Positions 8,247-18,240 are shown, counted from the stretch's first letter. The stretch: DNA of 64,000 nucleotides from Candidatus Devosia phytovorans (GCA_029202405.1 CP119312.1:1369001-1433000), one strand, 5' to 3'. A program made the numbers and translations. The notes: generated by a model not told the origin, from the letters alone.

Positions 8247-9392
8247 ATGCGTATCTGGCAGGTATTGGCGACGGTGCTGGCACTGACGTCTCCCGCTCTG
8301 GCCCAGGCGCAGTTCGAAACCCAGGCGAAATTCGCCATCCTCATGGACGAGGAATCCGGCACGGTCATCTTCCAGAAGGATGCTGACCTGCCGATGGAGC
8401 CGGCCAGCATGGCCAAGCTCATGACCATCGCCGTGGTCTTTCATGAAATCCGCGACGGCCGCGTCAAAATGGGCGACGAATTCTTCGTCTCCGAACACGC
8501 CTGGCGCACCGGCGGCGCCTCCTCGGGCGGTTCCACCATGTTCGCCGATCTCAATTCATTGATCTCGGTGGAAAATCTCGTCCGTTCCGTCATCATCCAG
8601 TCGGGCAATGACGCAGCCATCATTCTCGCCGAGGGCATTGCCGGCTCGGAAGGCAGCTTCGCTGCCATGATGAACGAGCTGGCCGAGGAAATCGGCCTGA
8701 CCGATTCCCATTTCACCAATCCCACCGGCCTGCCGGATCCGGACATGCATGTCACGGCACGTGACCTCGCCGATCTCGGGCGCTACCTGATCGGCGAATT
8801 CCCGCAATATTACCACTACTTCTCCGAGCCCGAGATGGAGTGGAACGGCATCAACCAGCCCAATCGCAATTCGCTGGTCGAAATGGGCATCGGCGTCGAT
8901 GGCCTCAAGACCGGTCATACCGAAGCTGCCGGTTACGGGTCGGTTATCTCCACCGACCAGGGCGGGCGGCGCCTGATTGCCGTGGTGCATGGCCTCACCT
9001 CCATGTCGCAGCGCACCGAAGAGGGCCGCAAACTCATCACCTGGGGAGCGCGCGCCTTCGAACGCGTCTCGGCCTATGCTGATGGCGCCGTGGTCGCCCA
9101 TGCCAATGTCTATGGCGGCGTCGAGGGTAGCGTCGGCCTCGTCGGCCAGGGCGAGATCGCTCTCTACCTGCCACGCGGTTCCCGCCGTTGCCTCTCGGCT
9201 TCGGTCTCCTATACTGGTCCGCTTATGCCGCCGGTCATGCAGGGTGACGAGGTCGCCGAACTGCGCGTCTTCTGCGACGACCAATTGGTGCAGGTCGCGC
9301 CGCTGTTTGCCGCTGAAACCGTGACCGAGGGCGACATCGTCCGCAAGGCAACCGATGCCCTCAAGCAACTGGCGCTGGGCTGGATTCCCTGA
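8247..9392 (+). CDS. D-alanyl-D-alanine carboxypeptidase (PBP5/DacF family, peptidase S11)
   Basis: This periplasmic serine DD-carboxypeptidase trims pentapeptides of peptidoglycan. The 381-residue protein starts with a signal peptide (ending ALAQAQ). All three penicillin-binding motifs are intact: SMAK with the nucleophile Ser54 and Lys57, SGN in QSGNDAA, and KTG in LKTGHT. A PBP5-type C-terminal domain follows from about residue 265. GAGGGGG lies just before the ATG. It follows rlpA closely and probably shares its transcript. Confidence 0.93.
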   Translation: MRIWQVLATVLALTSPALAQAQFETQAKFAILMDEESGTVIFQKDADLPMEPASMAKLMTIAVVFHEIRDGRVKMGDEFFVSEHAWRTGGASSGGSTMFADLNSLISVENLVRSVIIQSGNDAAIILAEGIAGSEGSFAAMMNELAEEIGLTDSHFTNPTGLPDPDMHVTARDLADLGRYLIGEFPQYYHYFSEPEMEWNGINQPNRNSLVEMGIGVDGLKTGHTEAAGYGSVISTDQGGRRLIAVVHGLTSMSQRTEEGRKLITWGARAFERVSAYADGAVVAHANVYGGVEGSVGLVGQGEIALYLPRGSRRCLSASVSYTGPLMPPVMQGDEVAELRVFCDDQLVQVAPLFAAETVTEGDIVRKATDALKQLALGWIP

Positions 9393-9414
9393 AGCAAGCT
9401 TTGCCCAGCCACGA

Positions 9415-9485
9415 CGTCATTCCCGCGGAAGCGGGAATCTCCTTTGCCGGTGTGAAGAGGGATTCCCGCTTTCGCGGGAATGACG
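9415..9485. repeat. Inverted REP element pair between the carboxypeptidase gene and tmk
   Basis: CGTCATTCCCGCGGAAGCGG at 9415-9434 reappears inverted at 9462-9485 with a single mismatch, and each arm is itself a hairpin. This GTCATTCCCGC...GCGGGAAT sequence is a dispersed palindromic repeat common in proteobacterial intergenic DNA. It falls in the only sizeable gap (159 bp) of this gene run. Confidence 0.85.
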
Positions 9486-9551
9486 CGGTGAGAAATTGCT
9501 GCAGCTTGGCCAAGTCTAGCCGCATATCCTTGACTCATATATGTAACCCCA

Positions 9552-10232
9552 ATGCTCGATGCGTCCAAACAGCGAGCCGCGCGCTTCATCACCTTCGAGG
9601 GTGGTGAGGGCGTCGGCAAATCCACCCAGATCAAGCGCCTGCAGCAAAAACTGCAGGAGAGCGGGATCGAGGTCGTCCGTACCCGCGAGCCCGGTGGCAC
9701 GCCCAAGGCCGAAGCCATCCGTTCCTTCATCCTGCAGGGGCGCTCGGAGAAGTGGGGCCCCGGTGCCGAAGCCGTGCTGTTTGCCGCGGCCCGCTATGAC
9801 CACGTCACCCAGCTGATCGCGCCCAACCTGCGCAATGGCGTCTGGGTGCTCTCCGATCGCTTCCACGATTCTACCCGCGCCTATCAGGGCCTGACGGGCG
9901 GCGTCGATGACAAGCTGATCGAAGGGCTGGAAAGCATGGCGCTCGACGGCAATACGCCCGACCTCACCATCGTTCTCGACATGGATCCCGAAGACGCCTT
10001 CAAGCGCGTCGCCGAGCGCGCCATCGAGGACGGGCTGCAGCAGACCGGCGATCGCTTCGAAAAGGAAGAGCTCGACTGGCACAAGAAGCTGCGCGACGGC
10101 TTTCTGGCCATTGCCAAAGCCAATCCGGAGCGTTGCACGGTCCTTTCCGCCGCCCAGAGCGAAGATGCCCTCGAAACTGCCATCTGGCAGACCGTCAGCC
10201 AGCGCTTTCCCGAGCTGGGCGTTCAGGCGTGA
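9552..10232 (+). CDS. tmk: Thymidylate kinase
   Basis: Tmk phosphorylates dTMP to dTDP for DNA synthesis in the cytoplasm. The protein is 226 residues long with the P-loop GGEGVGKST near residues 17-25. TREPGGTP (the substrate-binding DRX-type loop region) and the DRFHDSTRAYQG motif follow. The ATG at 9552 gives the usual family N-terminus. The stop overlaps the GTG start of holB by four bases, so the two are coupled. Confidence 0.95.
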   Translation: MLDASKQRAARFITFEGGEGVGKSTQIKRLQQKLQESGIEVVRTREPGGTPKAEAIRSFILQGRSEKWGPGAEAVLFAAARYDHVTQLIAPNLRNGVWVLSDRFHDSTRAYQGLTGGVDDKLIEGLESMALDGNTPDLTIVLDMDPEDAFKRVAERAIEDGLQQTGDRFEKEELDWHKKLRDGFLAIAKANPERCTVLSAAQSEDALETAIWQTVSQRFPELGVQA

Positions 10233-11251
10233 ACGATCCCGATGCACTTGATGAGGTTCTGCCGCCCGAGCGCCGCCAGCAGGCGCGTGGCCACGACAAG
10301 GTGCGCGGGCCCATCCTGCAGCAGCTTGCCGAACGCCGCCTGCCGGGCGCCATCCTGCTGCATGGACCGCAGGGCATTGGCAAGGCGACCTTCGCCTTCG
10401 AACTGGCGGCCGCCATCCTGACCGAGACAGGCGACGAGGACGGTCACCGCGTCGAAGAGCAGATTGCGGCCATGTCGCATCCCAATCTTTTCCTGCTGCG
10501 CCGCCGTCTCAAGGATGCCAAGGGCTATTACACCGTCATCCGCGTCGAAGACGTGCGCGAGCTGCGCGATAGCCTGCATCACACGCGGGGCAGGGCCGGG
10601 CACCGCGTCGCCATCATCGACTCGATCGACGACTGCAATCCCTCTGCCGCCAATGCGCTGCTGAAGACGCTCGAAGAGCCGCCGGCCGATACGATCTTCC
10701 TGCTCATTTCGCATCGCCCCGGCCAGCTGCTGCCCACCATCAAGTCGCGCTGCCACAACCTGGCCCTGCGCCCTGTTAGCGCCGATGACGTGCGTGGCGT
10801 CCTGCTCGACCATGATCCCAGTCTCGGACAGCTCGAAGTCGACCGCGCCATTGGGCTGGCTTCCGGCCGCCCACGCCGCGCCTTCGAGACCCTGGCTTTG
10901 GACGCCGATTCCGCGCTGGGCGCGCTGCAATCCTGGCTCGCCAATCCGGCCCGGCATCCGGCCGCCATTTCCATCGGCCTCGCCGAAACCCTGGGCGCCG
11001 ATCGGCAGAGTACCGAACTGACCTTTGCCCGCGAAATGCTCGACGACTGGATGGCAGACGAGGCCCGCACTGCCGCAATGCAGCCGGGCGCCCGCATGCG
11101 CCTTGCCTCTGCCAACGAGCTATGGGACAAGGCACACGCCCTCTTCGCCGAGGCTGACAGCATAAGTCTCGATATGAAACAGACGCTCGTCGCCATTTTC
11201 GACGCGATCAGGAAGCATGTTGCCCTGTTTGTTTCGCCAGAGTCCCCATGA
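10229..11251 (+). CDS. holB: DNA polymerase III subunit delta'
   Basis: The delta' subunit of the clamp loader complex has an AAA+ ATPase fold. The frame is open further upstream, but the GTG at 10229 overlaps the tmk stop (GTGA) and gives a 340-residue product starting MNDPDALDEVLPPE, the expected family N-terminus. The Walker A region HGPQGIGKATFAFEL lies near residue 45. Sensor-like segments ANALLKTLEEPP and LISHRPGQLLPTIKSRC follow in the order typical of HolB. Its stop overlaps the metG start, continuing the tmk-holB-metG run. Confidence 0.93.
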   Translation: MNDPDALDEVLPPERRQQARGHDKVRGPILQQLAERRLPGAILLHGPQGIGKATFAFELAAAILTETGDEDGHRVEEQIAAMSHPNLFLLRRRLKDAKGYYTVIRVEDVRELRDSLHHTRGRAGHRVAIIDSIDDCNPSAANALLKTLEEPPADTIFLLISHRPGQLLPTIKSRCHNLALRPVSADDVRGVLLDHDPSLGQLEVDRAIGLASGRPRRAFETLALDADSALGALQSWLANPARHPAAISIGLAETLGADRQSTELTFAREMLDDWMADEARTAAMQPGARMRLASANELWDKAHALFAEADSISLDMKQTLVAIFDAIRKHVALFVSPESP

Positions 11252-12801
11252 CCACCAAGCCGTTCTACGTCACGACCGCGATTTCCTACCCCAACGGCGC
11301 GCCCCATATCGGCCACGCCTATGAGATGATCGCGACCGACGCCATCGCGCGCTTCAAGCGGCTCGACGGCCGACGACGTCTTTTCCTCACCGGCACGGAC
11401 GAGCACGGCTCAAGATGGTGCAGACCGCCGCCGCGCAGGGCTTACGCCGCGTGAGCTGGCGCGACAAGAACTGCGGCCGCTTCAAGCGCCATGGACGAGT
11501 GCTCGGGTCTCCTTCGACCGCTTCATCCGCACCACCGATGCCGATCATCTACCCGTCGAGCCAGGAGCTCTGGCGGCGGATGCAGGCCAATGGCGACATC
11601 TATCTCGCCAACTACAGGGCTGGTACTCGGTGCGCGACGAGGCCTATTTCGACGAGCGAGGACGGACACTCAGCCCGACGGCACGCGCCTGGCGCCCGAC
11701 CGGCGCCGCCGGTCGAATGGGTCGAGGAGGAGAGCTATTTCTTCCGCCTCTCTGCCTATCAGGACAGAGCTCCTCGACGCTCTACGAGGCCAGTCCGGAT
11801 TTCATCGCGCCCAGGAGACGCCGCAACGAGGTCATCTCCTTCGTGAAGGGCGGGCTGCAGGACCTCTCCATCAGCCGCACCACCTTCGACTGGGGCATGC
11901 CCGTCCCGGGCGACCCGAAGGCCACGTCATGTATGTCTGGGTCGACGCGCTGACCAACTACATCACCGGTGTCGGCTTCCCCGACGAGGCCAGCGAACTG
12001 TTCAAGAAGTTCTGGCCGGCGGACCTGCATGTCATCGGCAAGGACATCATCCGCTTCCACACGGTCTACTGGCCCGCATTCCTGATGAGCGCCGGCATCG
12101 AGGTGCAGCACCGCGTCTTCGCCCATGGCTTCCTCACCGTCGACGGCCAGAAGATGTAGCAAGTCGCTGGGCAATGTCATCGACCCGTTTGAGCTCGTGG
12201 ACCAGTTCGGCGCCGATGCCGTGCGCTATTTCTTCCTGCGCGAGGTCTCCTTCGGCAATGATGGCGACTATTCCAACGAAAAGCTGACCAATCGGCGCTC
12301 AACGCCGATCTCGCCAACAACCTGGGCAATCTGGCGCAGCGTTCCTTATCGATGATCAACAAGAACTGCGAAGCGAAGGTCCCAACGCCCGGTGCGCTGA
12401 CCGAAGCTGACGAAGCCATCATCGCCGAGGTCACTGCCGCGCTCGAAGCCGCGCAGAAGGCCATGGACGAACAGCTTGTCCACGAAGCGACCGGCGCGCT
12501 GGTTGCGGCCCTCAGCTCGGCCAACAACTATTTCGCCGGTCAGGAACCCTGGGCGCTGAAAAAGACCGATCCCGAGCGCATGGCGACCGTCCTCTACGTC
12601 ACCGCCGACACGGTCCGCCGCCTGACCATCCCCATGTTGGCCTTCGTGCCTGCCTCGGCATCGCGGCTGCTTGACCAGTTGGCAGTTCCGGACAACCTCA
12701 GGACCCTGTCTGCTGCGCTCGATGCTAACAGTCTGCTAACCAATAGTGACCTGCCAGTACCGCAAGGCGTCTTCGCGCGTATCGAAAAACCGGTGGCCTA
12801 G
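11248..12801 (+). pseudogene. metG: Methionyl-tRNA synthetase, disrupted by many single-base indels
   Basis: MetG charges tRNA(Met) and is essential. The locus has the full expected length (about 517 codons), beginning at an ATG overlapping the holB stop, with HIGH-type motif PHIGH at residues 19-23. From about 11370 to 12300 the homology jumps between all three frames, with at least a dozen small insertions and deletions. One is an extra T at about 12157 inside the KMSKS loop: AAGATG-T-AGCAAGTCG, which creates an in-frame stop. From 12352 to the end the frame is clean (INKNCEAKVP to ARIEKPVA). An essential gene should not be lost, so sequencing or assembly error is more likely than true decay. 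Confidence 0.85.
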
Positions 12802-12804
12802 ACC

Positions 12805-13584
12805 ATGCTGATCGACAGCCATTGCCACCTCGACTTCGAGGCGCTTGCCAATGACATAGACGGCGTCATGGCCCGCGCCGCGGCCGCCGATGTCACTGGC
12901 ATGGTTACAATTTCCACAGCTGTGGAGAAGTTTTCCACCTATGCCGCGCTGGCGGAACGTTACCCGAACGTCTGGTGCTCGGTCGGCACGCATCCCCATC
13001 ACGCCGACCAGGAACTGCATATCACGACGGATGAACTTGTCCGCCTAAGTGCCCATCCCCGTTGCGTTGCCATCGGTGAAGCCGGGCTCGACTACTTTTA
13101 CGACAACGCCCCGAAAGAGGCGCAAAAAACGGGTCTCCTCCGTCACATAGCCGCCGCGCGGATCACCGGTCTTCCCCTGGTTATCCACAGCCGCAAGTGC
13201 GACGACGACATGGCGGAGATATTGAAGGCAGAATCCGCCAACGGCGCCTTCCCATTCCTCCTGCATTGCTTCACCGCAGGTCCCGACCTGGCTCGCACCG
13301 CACTCGACCTGGGTGGTTACATTTCTTTTTCCGGCATCATCACCTTCCGCAATGCCGAAGAGATCCGCGACGTCGCGAAATTCGTTCCGGCTGACAGATA
13401 TTTGGTCGAAACCGACGCACCCTATCTCGCCCCGATCCCGCATCGCGGTGAGAGCAACGAACCCAGTTTCGTCCGCCACACGGCTGAAAAAGTCGCCGAA
13501 GTCCGCGGCATCAGCCTCGAACAGCTCGGTGCCGAAACGACAGCCAATTTCGCCCGCCTGTTTTCCAAGACCGGGTTGGCTTGA
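12805..13584 (+). CDS. TatD family metal-dependent hydrolase / DNase
   Basis: This 259-residue TIM-barrel hydrolase of the TatD/YcfH family carries all metal ligands: DSHCHLD at residues 4-10, GEAGLD near 90, IHSRKC near 130, LHCF near 155 and ETDAPYL near 205. Family members act as 3'-5' DNases, and some have other phosphoesterase roles. In many proteobacteria a tatD-like gene directly follows metG, as here with a three-base gap. The ATG at 12805 gives the canonical N-terminus MLIDSHCHLD. Confidence 0.93.
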   Translation: MLIDSHCHLDFEALANDIDGVMARAAAADVTGMVTISTAVEKFSTYAALAERYPNVWCSVGTHPHHADQELHITTDELVRLSAHPRCVAIGEAGLDYFYDNAPKEAQKTGLLRHIAAARITGLPLVIHSRKCDDDMAEILKAESANGAFPFLLHCFTAGPDLARTALDLGGYISFSGIITFRNAEEIRDVAKFVPADRYLVETDAPYLAPIPHRGESNEPSFVRHTAEKVAEVRGISLEQLGAETTANFARLFSKTGLA

Positions 13585-13587
13585 CCC

Positions 13588-14424
13588 ATGCCGGCAGCCC
13601 AAAGGATCGTCGCGACCATCCTGGGCTGCGGTTCATCCGGCGGCGTGCCGCGCATCGGCAATGCCTGGGGCGTCTGCGATCCCGACGAACCTAGAAACCG
13701 CCGCCGTCGTTGCGCGCTTTTAATTGAGGCCTGGGGCGACGATAGCAGCGAGCCGACCCGCGTGCTGATCGATACCGGCCCCGACTTGCGCGAACAATTG
13801 CTCGATGCCCGCGTCGATCGCGTCGAGGCGGTGCTCTATACCCACGCCCATGCCGACCACTTCCACGGCATCGACGACCTGCGCGTGCTGGCGCTGCACA
13901 ATCGCAAGCGCGTGGATGTCTATTTCACCGAAGAAACCGGCGTACGTATCCGCGAGGCCTTCGGCTATTGCTTCGTCACCCCGCCCGGCAGCGACTATCC
14001 ACCCATCCTCAATGCCCATGAAATCACGGCCGGTCAGACACTTATGGTCGATGGTCCGGGGGGCACAATCGAGCTCATCGCCTTCGAGCAGGAGCACGGC
14101 AACATTACCTCCCTCGGTTTCAGGGTGAAAGATTTTGCCTATTCGGTAGACCTGTCCGGCTTCCCGGAAGCGTCACTGCCCGCCATTTCCGGGCTGGAAC
14201 TTTGGGTCGTCGACGCGTTGCGGCCGACGCCGCATCCGAGCCACCTGAGCCTGCCCGAAACCCTGGACTGGATCGCCCGCATGGCGCCGCGCCAGGCGGT
14301 GCTCAGCGACATGCATATCGATCTCGATTATGCCACGACCGATGCAGAAACGCCGGCGCATGTAACGCCGGCGTTCGATGGCATGCAGATTGATGTCGTC
14401 AGCGGCGAAATCCTCAACCGCTAA
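13588..14424 (+). CDS. PhnP-like metallo-beta-lactamase fold hydrolase
   Basis: The 278-residue protein starts with ILGCGSSGGVPRIG, typical of PhnP/RNase Z-like MBL phosphodiesterases. Its zinc motif THAHADHFHGID lies near residue 90, and later ligands are in EQEHGN and LSDMHIDLDY. Members hydrolyse cyclic phosphodiesters or nucleic acids; the substrate here cannot be told. It follows tatD by three bases and its end overlaps the convergent DUF983 gene by four bases. Confidence 0.88.
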   Translation: MPAAQRIVATILGCGSSGGVPRIGNAWGVCDPDEPRNRRRRCALLIEAWGDDSSEPTRVLIDTGPDLREQLLDARVDRVEAVLYTHAHADHFHGIDDLRVLALHNRKRVDVYFTEETGVRIREAFGYCFVTPPGSDYPPILNAHEITAGQTLMVDGPGGTIELIAFEQEHGNITSLGFRVKDFAYSVDLSGFPEASLPAISGLELWVVDALRPTPHPSHLSLPETLDWIARMAPRQAVLSDMHIDLDYATTDAETPAHVTPAFDGMQIDVVSGEILNR

Positions 14425-14819
14425 TCGCCTCTATGCGGCGCCCCAAAGCCATACATGCGGTTGGCCCATTGCAAACCGACGATGGCACCCTTGATGGAGG
14501 GCAACATGAGCAGCGGCAATACGATAGCCAGCGGAATCATCGTCACTACATAGGTCATCGGCTGGACATGATAGGTCATGTCCATGTGCAGCATCAGGAA
14601 GACAATGATGTGCCCGACAATGGTGATGGCGATATAGGGCGGCAGGTCGTCGGCGCGGTGATGGTTGAGTTCCTCGCCGCAGACGTCGCACTGGTCGGCG
14701 ACCTTGAGATAGGCGCGGAACATCTTGCCCTTGCCGCAGTGCGGACATTTGCAGAGCGTGCCACGCCACATCGCCTGGCCGACACTGCGTTCTTCGAGAA
14801 GCTGGGTTTGCGGGGCCAT
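14421..14819 (-). CDS. DUF983 zinc-ribbon membrane protein
   Basis: This 132-residue DUF983 protein has two CxxC knuckles (CPHCGKGKMF and CDVCGEEL) forming a zinc ribbon. Two predicted membrane helices follow, about residues 62-80 and 88-108 (IAITIVGHIIVFLML, VVTMIPLAIVLPLLM). The function of the family is unknown. It starts two bases downstream of the rnr stop, so it is almost certainly co-transcribed with ribonuclease R. Confidence 0.9.
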   Translation of the reverse strand: MAPQTQLLEERSVGQAMWRGTLCKCPHCGKGKMFRAYLKVADQCDVCGEELNHHRADDLPPYIAITIVGHIIVFLMLHMDMTYHVQPMTYVVTMIPLAIVLPLLMLPSIKGAIVGLQWANRMYGFGAPHRGD

Positions 14820-14821
14820 GC

Positions 14822-17107
14822 TTACCTCTTTCTCCGGCCCTTGGGACCGAAACTCCTAGATGGGCGCTTGCCCGACCGTCTGCCAGATGACGGATTGCCG
14901 CGCGTCCCTTCCGACAAGAGTTCGAAACGCAGAGCACCCGCAACTGGCGCCGCCTCAAGAAGCCGAACGGTTACGCGATCGCCCAGCGCGAAGGTCTCGC
15001 CCGTGCGATCGCCCACCATGGCCTGCTTTTCCTCGACATAGCGATAGTAGTCCTCGCCCAGGGTCGAGGCCGGGATGAAGCCATCGGCGCCAGTTTCAAG
15101 CAGGCGGACGAAGAGGCCTGAACGGGTGACGCCCGAAATGCGGCCCTCGAAACGCGCGCCGATCTTGGTGGCAAGAAATTGCGCCAGCAGGCGATCGGCG
15201 GTTTCGCGCTCGGCCAGCATGGCGCGGCGTTCGGTGGTGGAAATATGCTGGGCGATGCCGGCCAGCCGCAGGCCCTCGTTTTCGCTCAGCCCGTCATTGC
15301 CCATGCCCAGCGCCGAAACCAGCGCCCGGTGCACGATCAGATCGGCATAGCGCCGGATCGGCGAGGTGAAATGGGCATAGCGGTCGAGGTTAAGGCCAAA
15401 GTGGCCGTAGTTCTCCGCCGAATATTCCGCCTGCGCCTGGCTGCGCAGCACCATTTCCGACACCTGTTCCACATTGCCCGCCTTGCGGGCCTGGCTAAGG
15501 ATGCCATTGAAGTCGGAAGCGCGGACAGAGTCGGATTTCTTGACCGAGATTTCCAGCGAGCCAAGGAAGTCGCGCAGCGCCTGCAGCTTTTCCGAACTCG
15601 GCTCGTCATGCACGCGATAGAGCAGGGGCGAGCGCTTCTGCTCGAGCGTTTCGGCCGCGGCAACGTTGGCCGCGATCATCATTTCCTCGATCAGCCGATG
15701 CGCATCGAGCCGCTCGGGAATGCGGATGTCCTTCACCAGGCCCTTATAGTCGAGAACGATCTTGCGCTCGGGCAGGTCGAGATCTAGGGGGCCACGCTTG
15801 TCGCGGGCCGACGCCATGGCGTCATAGGCGGCGTAGAGCGGCCGCAGGATCGCATCGAGGATGGGGCCGGTCTTGTCGTCAGCCTGGCCGTCGATGGCCG
15901 CCTGTGCCTGCTGATAGCTGAGCTTGGCGGCAGAACGCATCAGCACGCGATGGAAGCTGTGGCTGCGTTTCTTGCCATCAGCGCCCATGACCATGCGGAC
16001 GGCCAGCGCTGCACGCGCCTCGCCTTCCTTGAGCGAACACAGTTCGTTGGAGATGCGCTCGGGCAGCATGGGGACGACGCGGTCGGGGAAATAGACCGAA
16101 TTGCCGCGCAGATAGGCCTCGCGGTCCAGCGCCGTGCCCGGCTGCACATAGGCGGCGACATCGGCAATGGCGACATAGACGACATGACCGCCCGGGTTCG
16201 CCGGGTCTTCGTCGGCCTGCGCATAGACGGCGTCGTCATGGTCCTTGGCATCGAAGGGGTCGATGGTGATGAGCGGCAGATCGCGCCAGTCCTCGCGGCC
16301 CTTGAGCGTAGCTTCCTTCGCCTCTTCGGCCTCGCGCGTCACAGAGGCGGGGAAGCGGTAGGGGATTTCGAGATTATGGATGGCGATAAGGCTGACCGCG
16401 CCTTCCGACAATGGATTGCCGATGACGGCAGTCACCTTGGCGCGCGGGATCATCAGCCGGCCGGAGAGCTTGACCTCCACTTCGACCAGGTCGCCATCCT
16501 TGGCATCCAGCAGGTCGCCGAGCGGAATGCGCATTTCCTTCTGCTTGCGATCGACCGGAATGAGGCGGGCACCATCATCGTCCATGCGAACGATCCCGAT
16601 CTGGCCGCGGCGCGGCTTGTCGAGGATCTTCATCGCCTTGGCGGTATAGAGCGGGACCTCGTCATCGCCGGCGTCGATACGGGCGAGGATACGATCACCC
16701 GGCGCCGGCACGACGCGGGCATCACGGCCGCTGAGCACGATGACGCGCGGCTTGTCGCCCTCTTCCTCGTTCCACTGCGCTGGATAGGCATGTAGATCAT
16801 CGGGATCGGCGTCACTCGGGATATCGAGCACGGTCACATGGGGCAGGGCGGCCGTGCGGCGCAGCGCCTTGCGGGTGCGCGTGATCACGCCGTCGCCCTC
16901 AAGCTCGGCCAGCATGGCCTTGAACGGCCGCCGCATGTCGCCGCGAATGCCGAAGACTTTCGCCAGATCGCGCTTGCCCTTGATATCGCTCTGTTGGGCC
17001 AGCGCCTCGAGCAATTGTTCGCGCGTCGGCAATTCCGTGGCGCGCGGCTGGGACGGCCGGCGCGGGCCGGACGTGTTTCTTGGTTTTGTTGGTTTTTTGG
17101 TTGTCAT
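14822..17107 (-). CDS. rnr: Ribonuclease R
   Basis: RNase R is a processive 3'-5' exoribonuclease that degrades structured RNA and rRNA. The 761-residue protein has an N-terminal winged-helix region (about 20-90), cold-shock domains (about 100-230) and the RNB catalytic domain from about 245. The metal-binding aspartates are in IDPFDAKDHDDAVY, and YFPDRVVPMLPERISNELCSL follows. An S1 domain lies at about 640-725, with a basic tail (SGRRSGKRPSRSF) typical of RNase R. It is divergent from the dipeptidase gene with an 89-bp gap. Confidence 0.95.
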   Translation of the reverse strand: MTTKKPTKPRNTSGPRRPSQPRATELPTREQLLEALAQQSDIKGKRDLAKVFGIRGDMRRPFKAMLAELEGDGVITRTRKALRRTAALPHVTVLDIPSDADPDDLHAYPAQWNEEEGDKPRVIVLSGRDARVVPAPGDRILARIDAGDDEVPLYTAKAMKILDKPRRGQIGIVRMDDDGARLIPVDRKQKEMRIPLGDLLDAKDGDLVEVEVKLSGRLMIPRAKVTAVIGNPLSEGAVSLIAIHNLEIPYRFPASVTREAEEAKEATLKGREDWRDLPLITIDPFDAKDHDDAVYAQADEDPANPGGHVVYVAIADVAAYVQPGTALDREAYLRGNSVYFPDRVVPMLPERISNELCSLKEGEARAALAVRMVMGADGKKRSHSFHRVLMRSAAKLSYQQAQAAIDGQADDKTGPILDAILRPLYAAYDAMASARDKRGPLDLDLPERKIVLDYKGLVKDIRIPERLDAHRLIEEMMIAANVAAAETLEQKRSPLLYRVHDEPSSEKLQALRDFLGSLEISVKKSDSVRASDFNGILSQARKAGNVEQVSEMVLRSQAQAEYSAENYGHFGLNLDRYAHFTSPIRRYADLIVHRALVSALGMGNDGLSENEGLRLAGIAQHISTTERRAMLAERETADRLLAQFLATKIGARFEGRISGVTRSGLFVRLLETGADGFIPASTLGEDYYRYVEEKQAMVGDRTGETFALGDRVTVRLLEAAPVAGALRFELLSEGTRGNPSSGRRSGKRPSRSFGPKGRRKR

Positions 17108-17196
17108 GTTGATCGATATGTAGGGGAACAGCCGCGGTTTGCCAAATCTGCCTCAAAGAGGCTGATATTGGCCTCACAACTGAAAGCGATTCCCTG

Positions 17197-18240
17197 ATGA
17201 CCATTCCCTTCTTCGACGGCCACAACGACACCCTGCTGCGCCTGCTGGATGCGCCGGCCGTCGACAAGGAGAAACTGTTTGTCGAGGGCGATGGCACGGG
17301 CCATATCGACCTGCCGCGCGCCAAGGCCTCCGGCATGGCGGGTGGCTTCTTCGCCATGTTCCCGCCGCCGCTGAAGAGCAATCTTGCCGCCGTGTCCGGC
17401 AGTCCAAGCCTCAGCCCCAACCTGCCGCCCGAACTGGCCATAGCGGACGCCTTGGCCTCCACCAATGGCATGGCCTCCATCATGTTCCGGCTGGAGCGCC
17501 AGGGCGCGCTGGCCGTCTGCACGAGCGCAGCGGATATCCGGGCGGCCATGCAGCAGCAAAAGCTCGCCGCGATCTTCCATATCGAGGGTGCCGAAGCCAT
17601 CGACACTGATTTCCGCTCGCTCGACGTGCTCTATGCCGCCGGCCTGCGCTCGATCGGCATCACCTGGAGCCGCGCCAATGCCTTCGGTACCGGCGTGCCC
17701 TTCCGCCACAATGTCGACCCTGATATCGGCCCCGGCCTCAGCGATGCCGGCAAGGAACTGGTCCGTGCCTGCAACCAGCTGGGCGTAATGATTGATCTCA
17801 GCCATCTCAACGCCGCCGGTTTCCGCGATGTCGCGGCGATCAGCAGCGATCCGCTGGTGGCAACCCATTCCAACGTCCATGCGATCTGTCCGCATGCCCG
17901 TAATCTTACCGACTGGCAGCTGTCGGCAATCCGTGAAAGCAAAGGCATGGTGGGGCTCAATTTTGCCACCGGATTTCTGCGGCCGGACGGGCAGTTCAAG
18001 GCAGATACCGAGCTGGAACTGATGGTTCGCCACCTGGACGCGCTGGTCGAAGCTCTGGGCGAGGACGGCGTCGCGCTGGGCAGTGATTTCGACGGAGCGC
18101 AGGTCCCTGCCGTCATTGGTGACGTCACCGGCGTTCCAAAATTGTTGCAGGCCCTGCTCGACAGGGGTTATGGCGAAGAGCTCGTGCGCAAGATCGCGCT
18201 TGAGAATTGGCTGGCCATGGTGGAGCGAACCATCGGCTAG
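17197..18240 (+). CDS. Membrane (renal-type) dipeptidase, peptidase M19
   Basis: This 347-residue M19 dipeptidase hydrolyses dipeptides with a binuclear zinc site. The ligands are recognisable: FDGHNDT near residue 7, HIEGAEAI near 130, the His of ATHSN and the His of CPHARN near 225-235, and GSDFDG near 290. No signal peptide is present, so the enzyme is probably cytoplasmic, as for many bacterial homologues. It may act on D-amino-acid dipeptides. Confidence 0.9.
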   Translation: MTIPFFDGHNDTLLRLLDAPAVDKEKLFVEGDGTGHIDLPRAKASGMAGGFFAMFPPPLKSNLAAVSGSPSLSPNLPPELAIADALASTNGMASIMFRLERQGALAVCTSAADIRAAMQQQKLAAIFHIEGAEAIDTDFRSLDVLYAAGLRSIGITWSRANAFGTGVPFRHNVDPDIGPGLSDAGKELVRACNQLGVMIDLSHLNAAGFRDVAAISSDPLVATHSNVHAICPHARNLTDWQLSAIRESKGMVGLNFATGFLRPDGQFKADTELELMVRHLDALVEALGEDGVALGSDFDGAQVPAVIGDVTGVPKLLQALLDRGYGEELVRKIALENWLAMVERTIG

